Source of the DNA: Blautia sp.
GTDB taxonomy: Bacteria > Bacillota > Clostridia > Lachnospirales > Lachnospiraceae
Assembly (NCBI GenBank): GCA_023667395.1
Contig: JAMPAC010000011.1
Location: 1 to 54,660 of the forward strand
Length of the DNA: 54,660 nucleotides
Direction of reading: 5' to 3'
Shown: positions 49,940-54,660 of the stretch, one piece after another
How the letters are laid out: the number at the start of each line of letters is the position of its first letter
Position numbering within the stretch: the stretch's first letter is position 1
The notes under the pieces: generated by a model
Databases searched by the model: none
Seen by the model: only the letters and a program-made list of their open reading frames with translations
Told to the model about the DNA's origin: nothing
Position numbers and translations under genes: made by a program

Positions 49940-50611
49940 TTATTGCTCAGCCTTGCTTTTTGTCCTTTTTTCATCCTGCTCTTTCATATAACGGCTGATA
50001 TTATAGGAAAGCTTCATCAGGCTGTCGGAAAGATGGACGTTCTCCACCTGGATTCCCTCCGGCACGTTCAGGTCCACATGGGCAAAATTCCAGATGGCGC
50101 GGACGCCGTTCTTCACCAGTTTCTCAGCCACTTCCACCGCGCCCGTCTTGGGGATCGCCAGCACGGCGATGTCGATGTCGTTGTCCTGTATGAACCGCTC
50201 CAGCTTTTCCATGGGCATGACCCTGACGCCCCGCACTTCCTTTCCCGCAAGCTGTGGATCCACATCAAAAATACCTTTAAAGATAAAGCCCCTTCTCTCG
50301 AAATTGATATAATTTCCCAGCGCCTGACCCAGGTGCCCCGCGCCCACAATGATAAAGTTGTGCTTACGGTTCAGTCCCAGGATCTTTCCGATCTCAGTAT
50401 ATAAATACTCTACGTTGTATCCGTAACCCTGCTGTCCAAACCCTCCGAAATTGTTAAAATCCTGCCGTATCTGTGATGCAGTCACCTTCATCAGTTCGCT
50501 CAGATCCTGGGACGATATGCGCTCGATCCCCTCGTCCTTCAATTCCCCGAGATACCGGAAGTACCTGGGCAGACGGCCGATGACTGCCTGTGATATTTCT
50601 TTTTCTTCCAA
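49940..50611 (-). CDS. rex: Redox-sensing transcriptional repressor Rex
   Basis: The 223-aa protein has an N-terminal winged helix (QAVIGRLPRYFRYLGELK, SSQDLSELMKVTASQIRQD, NNFGGFGQQGYGYNVEYL) and a C-terminal Rossmann domain (FIIVGAGHLGQALGNY). Rex binds DNA when NADH is low and controls fermentation and NADH-oxidising genes. The start is the TTG at 50611 because GGAGG lies 8 nt upstream; the earlier in-frame TTG at 50626 would destroy that spacing. The upstream region has no convincing copy of the Rex box, so self-regulation cannot be claimed. Confidence 0.95.
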   Translation of the reverse strand: MEEKEISQAVIGRLPRYFRYLGELKDEGIERISSQDLSELMKVTASQIRQDFNNFGGFGQQGYGYNVEYLYTEIGKILGLNRKHNFIIVGAGHLGQALGNYINFERRGFIFKGIFDVDPQLAGKEVRGVRVMPMEKLERFIQDNDIDIAVLAIPKTGAVEVAEKLVKNGVRAIWNFAHVDLNVPEGIQVENVHLSDSLMKLSYNISRYMKEQDEKRTKSKAEQ

Positions 50612-50714
50612 GAGTATTACCTCCAAAATTGTAACATGCAGGCCTGTATGCCTGCAAAAAACCAGAACTTCATCAATAATAATGATATCACTGTGTTAAA
50701 AGTATGTCAATGAA

Positions 50715-50743
50715 TTGACAGGATATTTTAAATAAAGTACACT
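50715..50743 (+). promoter_or_regulatory. Promoter of the ABC-F gene
   Basis: TTGACA (50715-50720), a 17-nt spacer and TACACT (50738-50743) precede the ABC-F start at 50784. It lies in the divergent gap between rex and the ABC-F gene. Confidence 0.7.
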
Positions 50744-50783
50744 AAATACACTACTTTATTTTATGAAAAAGAGGAATATTGAA

Positions 50784-52709
50784 ATGATACTTTCATGCCA
50801 GAATATCTGTAAGGCTTTCAGCGAGAAAAAGGTGCTGGAGCACATCAGCTTCCATATCGAAGATTATGAAAAGGCTGCCATCGTGGGGATCAACGGCGCC
50901 GGAAAGACCACTCTCCTGCGCATCATCATGGGGGAAATGCAGGCTGACGACGGCTCCGTCACGCTCTCCAGGGATAAGACCATGGGCTACCTGGCCCAGA
51001 ACGACGCCGTGGATACGGCAAACACCATCTATGACGAACTGCTCAGCGTCAAACAGGATCTGATCGACCTGGAAGAGAAGATCCGCGCCTGCGAGATTGC
51101 CATGCAGTCCAAAGAAAGCGCCGAACTGGATGCGCTGATGAAAAAGTATGCCGACCTTACCCATGCTTTCGAGATGGGGGACGGCTACGCCTATAGGAGC
51201 GAACTTGTGGGCGTGCTGAAAGGCCTTGGCTTTACGGAGGAAGAATTTTCCAAGTCCGTCTCCACCCTCTCCGGCGGCCAGAAGACGCGGGTAGCGCTGG
51301 GAAAGCTGCTGCTGCAGAAGCCCGATCTGATCATATTGGACGAACCCACCAACCATCTGGATATGAATTCCATCGCCTGGCTGGAGTCTTATCTGATGAA
51401 CTACAAGGGTGCCGTGATCATCGTCTCCCACGACCGCTATTTCCTGGACAGGATCGCAGGAAAGATCATTGAGATCGACCAGACGAAAGCCACCGTTTTC
51501 ACAGGCAATTATTCCGATTACGCCGTGAAAAAGGAGCAGCTGCGCGCCGCCGCCATGAACGCTTACTTAAACCAGCAGCGTGAGATAAAACATCAGGAGG
51601 AAGTGATCGAGAAGCTGCGCTCCTTCAACCGGGAAAAGTCCATCAAACGGGCGGAAAGCCGCGTGAAAATGCTGGATAAGATAGAAGTCATCGAAAAACC
51701 CACGGAGGTACGCGCCGACATGCGGCTGAAGCTGACCCCCAGGATCGCCAGCGGAAATGACGTCCTGACGGTGGAGGGCTTAAGCAAGTCTTTCGGTTCC
51801 CAGCTGCTGTTTCAGGATGTGAATTTCGAGATCAGGCGGGGGGAGCATGTGGCAATCATCGGCGATAACGGAACGGGCAAGACCACTCTGCTGAAAATCC
51901 TGAACCGGCTTATCCCGGCTGACAGCGGTGCATTCCGGCTGGGCGCCAGGGTGGAGATCGGTTATTACGACCAGGAACACCATGTGCTCCACGGGGAGAA
52001 AACCCTCTTTGAGGAAATATCCGACGACTATCCCTCTCTCACCAACACGGAGATCCGCAATACCCTTGCCGCGTTCCTCTACACGGGTGACGATGTGTTC
52101 AAAAAGATTGACGACTTAAGCGGCGGCGAGCAGGGGCGCGTGTCCCTGGCAAAGCTGATGCTTGGCAACGCCAATTTCCTGATCCTGGACGAGCCCACCA
52201 ACCATCTGGATATCCTGTCAAAGGAGATCCTGGAGGACGCCCTGAACAGTTATGAGGGCACGGTGCTGTATGTATCCCACGACCGCTATTTTATCAACAG
52301 GACGGCACACCGCATCCTGGATCTGGCGGCCTGTGGTTTTGTCAATTACATCGGGAATTATGACTACTATCTGGAGAAGCATGATACGGTCATGGCTTCC
52401 CTGGAGACTGCTTCCTCCAAAAATCCAACAACAGTCCCCGCCCCCGCACAGACGGAATCGGTGGTAAAGCAGGACTGGAAAGCCCGGAAAGAGGAGCAGG
52501 CGCGGATCCGCAAGAAAGAAAATGACCTGCGCAAATGCGAGGAGAAGATCGCCACCCTGGAGGCACGCAATACCGAACTGGAGACGGAGATGTCCGACCC
52601 CGTGGTGGCCACGCAATCCGTAAAGCTGCAGGAACTGGCGGCGGAACTGGAGCGGAATCATAAGGAACTGGAAAGGCTGTATGAGGAGTGGGAGGTTTTG
52701 GCGGAATAA
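50784..52709 (+). CDS. ABC-F family ATPase (ribosome-associated)
   Basis: The 641-aa protein has two ABC cassettes and no membrane segments. Cassette 1 has GINGAGKTTLLR and LSGGQKTRVALGKLL with DEPTNHLD; cassette 2 has GDNGTGKTTLLK and LSGGEQGRVSLAKLM with DEPTNHLD. The interdomain linker (about 240-320; NQQREIKHQEEVIEKLRSF) is the part that reaches into the ribosome. A C-terminal coiled coil (about 560-641) matches Uup/YdiF-type members. Roles in the family range from easing stalled translation to antibiotic protection; the type cannot be set here. The start is ATG 50784 after GAGG with 9 nt spacing. Confidence 0.93.
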   Translation: MILSCQNICKAFSEKKVLEHISFHIEDYEKAAIVGINGAGKTTLLRIIMGEMQADDGSVTLSRDKTMGYLAQNDAVDTANTIYDELLSVKQDLIDLEEKIRACEIAMQSKESAELDALMKKYADLTHAFEMGDGYAYRSELVGVLKGLGFTEEEFSKSVSTLSGGQKTRVALGKLLLQKPDLIILDEPTNHLDMNSIAWLESYLMNYKGAVIIVSHDRYFLDRIAGKIIEIDQTKATVFTGNYSDYAVKKEQLRAAAMNAYLNQQREIKHQEEVIEKLRSFNREKSIKRAESRVKMLDKIEVIEKPTEVRADMRLKLTPRIASGNDVLTVEGLSKSFGSQLLFQDVNFEIRRGEHVAIIGDNGTGKTTLLKILNRLIPADSGAFRLGARVEIGYYDQEHHVLHGEKTLFEEISDDYPSLTNTEIRNTLAAFLYTGDDVFKKIDDLSGGEQGRVSLAKLMLGNANFLILDEPTNHLDILSKEILEDALNSYEGTVLYVSHDRYFINRTAHRILDLAACGFVNYIGNYDYYLEKHDTVMASLETASSKNPTTVPAPAQTESVVKQDWKARKEEQARIRKKENDLRKCEEKIATLEARNTELETEMSDPVVATQSVKLQELAAELERNHKELERLYEEWEVLAE

Positions 52710-52710
52710 A

Positions 52711-52757
52711 TTGACATACGCACAAAAAAGGCGCATAATATAAGAGGAAACATTATG
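52711..52757 (+). promoter_or_regulatory. hicAB promoter with overlapping inverted repeat
   Basis: TTGACA (52711-52716), a 17-nt spacer and CATAAT (52734-52739) form the promoter. CATAAT recurs inverted as ATTATG (52752-52757), which includes the hicA start codon. The pair spans the likely transcription start and may be the HicB operator. Confidence 0.6.
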
Positions 52758-52937
52758 ACAGTTCGTGAAATACTAAAGGTACTGCGCAAAGACGGATGGT
52801 ATGCGGTCAACCAGGAAGGATCCCATATAAGCTTAAAATATCCGATAAAGCCAGGAAAAATCACAGTGCCAAACCACAAAGGGGATCTGAAAGCAGGAAC
52901 TTTAAACAGTATCTACAGACAGGCAGGACTGAAATAG
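52755..52937 (+). CDS. hicA: HicA-family mRNA interferase toxin
   Basis: The 60-aa protein has the dsRBD-like HicA fold: MTVREILKVLRKDGWYAVNQ, then GSHISLKYP with the catalytic His, and ITVPNHKGDLKAGTLNSIYR. HicA cleaves mRNA and tmRNA. Length and motifs are normal, so it should be active. The toxin gene is first and hicB follows 34 nt later, as is usual for the family. AGAGG lies 7 nt before the ATG. Confidence 0.93.
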   Translation: MTVREILKVLRKDGWYAVNQEGSHISLKYPIKPGKITVPNHKGDLKAGTLNSIYRQAGLK

Positions 52938-52971
52938 ACCGCCTGCACTTTGCACAGAAAGGAGCGCATTT

Positions 52972-53385
52972 ATGCAGAATTTAACTTATCTTGCTGTTTT
53001 TGAGCCGTCAACAGACGGCACATACAGCATCTATTTCCCTGATTTACCCGGATGCGTCAGCATTGGAAGCAATCTGGAAGAAGCCGCTCGTATGGCATCG
53101 GAAGCTGCAAGCCTGCATGTATACAGCATGGAATGTGATCATGAGGAAATTCCCACTCCATCTGTTAATCTGTCCAAAGAAGATACCGAGGGAAACATTG
53201 TAATGCCAATCACGATCCATCCTGACCTGTTCCGCATAAAAAAAGATAATGAACGCATTAAAACAAATATTACGCTTCCGGCATGGTTAAAAAGGCTTGC
53301 AGAGGAACAAAAGGTAAACTATTCCCGGCTTTTGGAAACTGCTCTTATCGATTACCTGCAGATTCCTGCATCCGGCAAAAATTAA
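52972..53385 (+). CDS. hicB: HicB-family antitoxin
   Basis: The 137-aa protein has an N-terminal partial RNase H-like domain that binds HicA (YLAVFEPSTDGTYSIYFPDL, PGCVSIGSNLEEAARMASEA) and a C-terminal ribbon-helix-helix (NITLPAWLKRLAEEQKVNYS) that would bind the operator. AAAGGAG lies 7 nt before the ATG. With hicA it forms a complete type II toxin-antitoxin module. Confidence 0.93.
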   Translation: MQNLTYLAVFEPSTDGTYSIYFPDLPGCVSIGSNLEEAARMASEAASLHVYSMECDHEEIPTPSVNLSKEDTEGNIVMPITIHPDLFRIKKDNERIKTNITLPAWLKRLAEEQKVNYSRLLETALIDYLQIPASGKN

Positions 53386-53403
53386 GCGTCTTTCGATTGA
53401 CAA

Positions 53404-53452
53404 ATGCGCCGTATCATTCCCCCTTAACGGAATGATACAGCGCATCTTTTAT
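53404..53452. terminator. Bidirectional terminator between hicB and icd
   Basis: ATGCGC-C-GTATCATTCC (53404-53420) pairs with GGAATGATAC-A-GCGCAT (53429-53445), followed by CTTTTATT. The A-rich left flank serves the minus-strand icd gene. Confidence 0.85.
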
Positions 53453-53466
53453 TCAACAACCTATGA

Positions 53467-54660
53467 TCACAGCAGAGTGTCCAGCGTCTCCCGGATCGCC
53501 CTGATAAAGTCAAGACTGTTGAGGATCACCGGGTTCTCGCAGGTGGAGATCAGGGAAAGGCTCTTCGTCATCTTTCCGTCTTCCACTGTCTTGACGCAGG
53601 CCTTTTCCAGTTTGTCCGCAAAGTCCTGCAGAGCCTGATTTCCGTCCAGTTCTCCCCTCTTCCGCAGCGCGCCGGTCCATGCGAAAATGGTGGCGATGGA
53701 ATTGGTGGAGGTCTCCTCCCCTTTCAGGTGCTTATAATAATGTCGCTGCACCGTGCCATGAGCCGCCTCGTACTCGTAAACCCCGCTAGGGGACACCAGC
53801 ACGGATGTCATCATGGACAGATCGCCGTAGGCGGTTGCCACCATATCGGACATGACATCTCCGTCATAATTCTTGCATGCCCAGATAAAGCCGCCTTCCG
53901 AGCGGATCACGCGGGCCACGGCGTCATCGATCAGGGTGTAGAAATACTCAATGCCCAACTCCTCGAATTTCGTCCTGAACTCCCTGTCATAAATGTCCTG
54001 GAAGATATCCTTGAACGTATGGTCGTATTTCTTGGAGATGGTATCCTTGGTGGAGAACCACAGATCCTGCTTCGTGTCCACGGCATAGGAAAAACATGCC
54101 CTGGCAAAACTGGAGATGGACTTCTCCGTATTGTGGATGCCCTGCAGGATACCCGCCCCATCAAAATGATGGATCAGTTCCCTGGTCTCCGTGCCGTCCG
54201 CCGCCGTGAATACCAGTTCCGCCTTTCCCGCGCCGGGAACCTTGATCTCCGTATTCTTATACACATCCCCGTAGGCATGGCGGGCAATAGTGATGGGCTT
54301 TGTCCAGTTCTTCACATAGGGGACGATGCCCTTTACCAGGATGGGGGCGCGGAAAACCGTGCCGTCCAGGATGGCGCGGATGGTGCCGTTGGGGCTTTTC
54401 CACATTTCCTTCAGGTCATACTCTTTCATCCTTGCGCCGTTGGGGGTGATGGTGGCGCACTTTACGGCGACGCCGTATTTCAGGGTGGCGTTGGCGGAAT
54501 CCACTGTGACCTGATCGTCCGTGGCGTTCCTGTGCTCCAGCCCCAGGTCATAGTACTCCGTCTTTAAGTCTATGTAGGGAAGCAGCAACTCGTCCTTGAT
54601 CATCTGCCAGAGGATCCTGGTCATCTCGTCTCCGTCCATTTCCACAAGTGGGGTGGTCAT
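53467..54660 (-). CDS. icd: NADP-dependent isocitrate dehydrogenase (eukaryotic type), possibly cut at the window edge
   Basis: The 397 residues visible match the homodimeric eukaryotic-type NADP enzyme, which turns isocitrate to 2-oxoglutarate. [13 protein letters not shown] opens the fold, [18 protein letters not shown] carries the substrate Ser, [20 protein letters not shown] the metal Asp residues, and [11 protein letters not shown] the NADP site. The last base is also the first of an ATG, and family members often start a few codons earlier (a short lead before [10 protein letters not shown]), so the true start may lie outside the window. Spacing and regulation upstream are therefore unseen. 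Confidence 0.95.
   Translation of the reverse strand: MTTPLVEMDGDEMTRILWQMIKDELLLPYIDLKTEYYDLGLEHRNATDDQVTVDSANATLKYGVAVKCATITPNGARMKEYDLKEMWKSPNGTIRAILDGTVFRAPILVKGIVPYVKNWTKPITIARHAYGDVYKNTEIKVPGAGKAELVFTAADGTETRELIHHFDGAGILQGIHNTEKSISSFARACFSYAVDTKQDLWFSTKDTISKKYDHTFKDIFQDIYDREFRTKFEELGIEYFYTLIDDAVARVIRSEGGFIWACKNYDGDVMSDMVATAYGDLSMMTSVLVSPSGVYEYEAAHGTVQRHYYKHLKGEETSTNSIATIFAWTGALRKRGELDGNQALQDFADKLEKACVKTVEDGKMTKSLSLISTCENPVILNSLDFIRAIRETLDTLL

Noticed and set aside
50612-50762. Rex operator in the rex/ABC-F divergent gap
   Set aside because: TGTTAAAAGTATGTCAA is the closest match and lacks the expected symmetric TTGTGAA/TTAACA-type halves.

Overview
The window looks like a chromosomal segment of a Gram-positive anaerobic Clostridia, most likely a Lachnospiraceae member. 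This is inferred from gene content: fhs, a gltA/nfnB plus nfnA pair, SpoIIIE-type FtsK with a TepA-like ClpP protease, rex, alr followed by mazF, a eukaryotic-type NADP isocitrate dehydrogenase, and many membrane proteins with an N-terminal zinc ribbon. GC content is moderate and nearly every gene has an AGGAGG-type ribosome binding site. I see no rRNA, tRNA, CRISPR array or intact transposase.

Layout. 1-12,400 is accessory-like: a truncated ECF sigma gene, an HSP90-family ATPase coupled to a helical-repeat partner, a sugar O-acetyltransferase, a cysteine-peptidase-like membrane protein, RtcB, an Rpn-type nuclease, a GNAT gene with a disturbed 5' end, an unrecognised CxxCxxC protein, a frameshifted HEAT-like gene, and two paralogous 60-65 aa proteins with matching promoters. 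12,413-25,003 is a long minus-strand run: a zinc-ribbon/chitobiase-like membrane protein, NfnA, a colicin-immunity-like small protein, GltA/NfnB, a zinc-ribbon membrane protein, RlmH, an M15 peptidase, an Ig-like/transglutaminase protein, and an MBOAT-SGNH-lipoprotein trio. 25,035-39,775 is mostly housekeeping (fhs, ftsK, tepA, two glycosyl-transfer genes, yebC, a CNNM transporter, mazF, alr, nnr). 40,730-49,113 is a five-gene operon of envelope proteins (VWA, two beta-propellers, a calcineurin-like phosphatase, a double zinc-ribbon protein). 49,242-54,660 holds a coiled-coil gene, rex, an ABC-F ATPase, hicAB and icd.

The most unusual material is non-coding. Two long foldback elements of about 605 bp (29,864-30,468 and 39,911-40,516) have arms of about 190-220 bp that are nearly identical between copies and inverted within each copy, around a more divergent core. 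A 57-bp hairpin at 8,708-8,764 looks like a minimal copy. A second family of hairpin repeats lies inside operons (22,100-22,342 and 38,087-38,292) and supplies the last codons of nnr. A third family is a 12-8-12 hairpin at 12,002 and 49,202.

The protein candidates for something new are the Im9-like immunity protein between the two Nfn subunits, the zinc-ribbon envelope operon whose VWA protein carries a recent tandem duplication, and the HSP90/helical-repeat pair. All functions are read from sequence motifs and family knowledge; no database search was possible.
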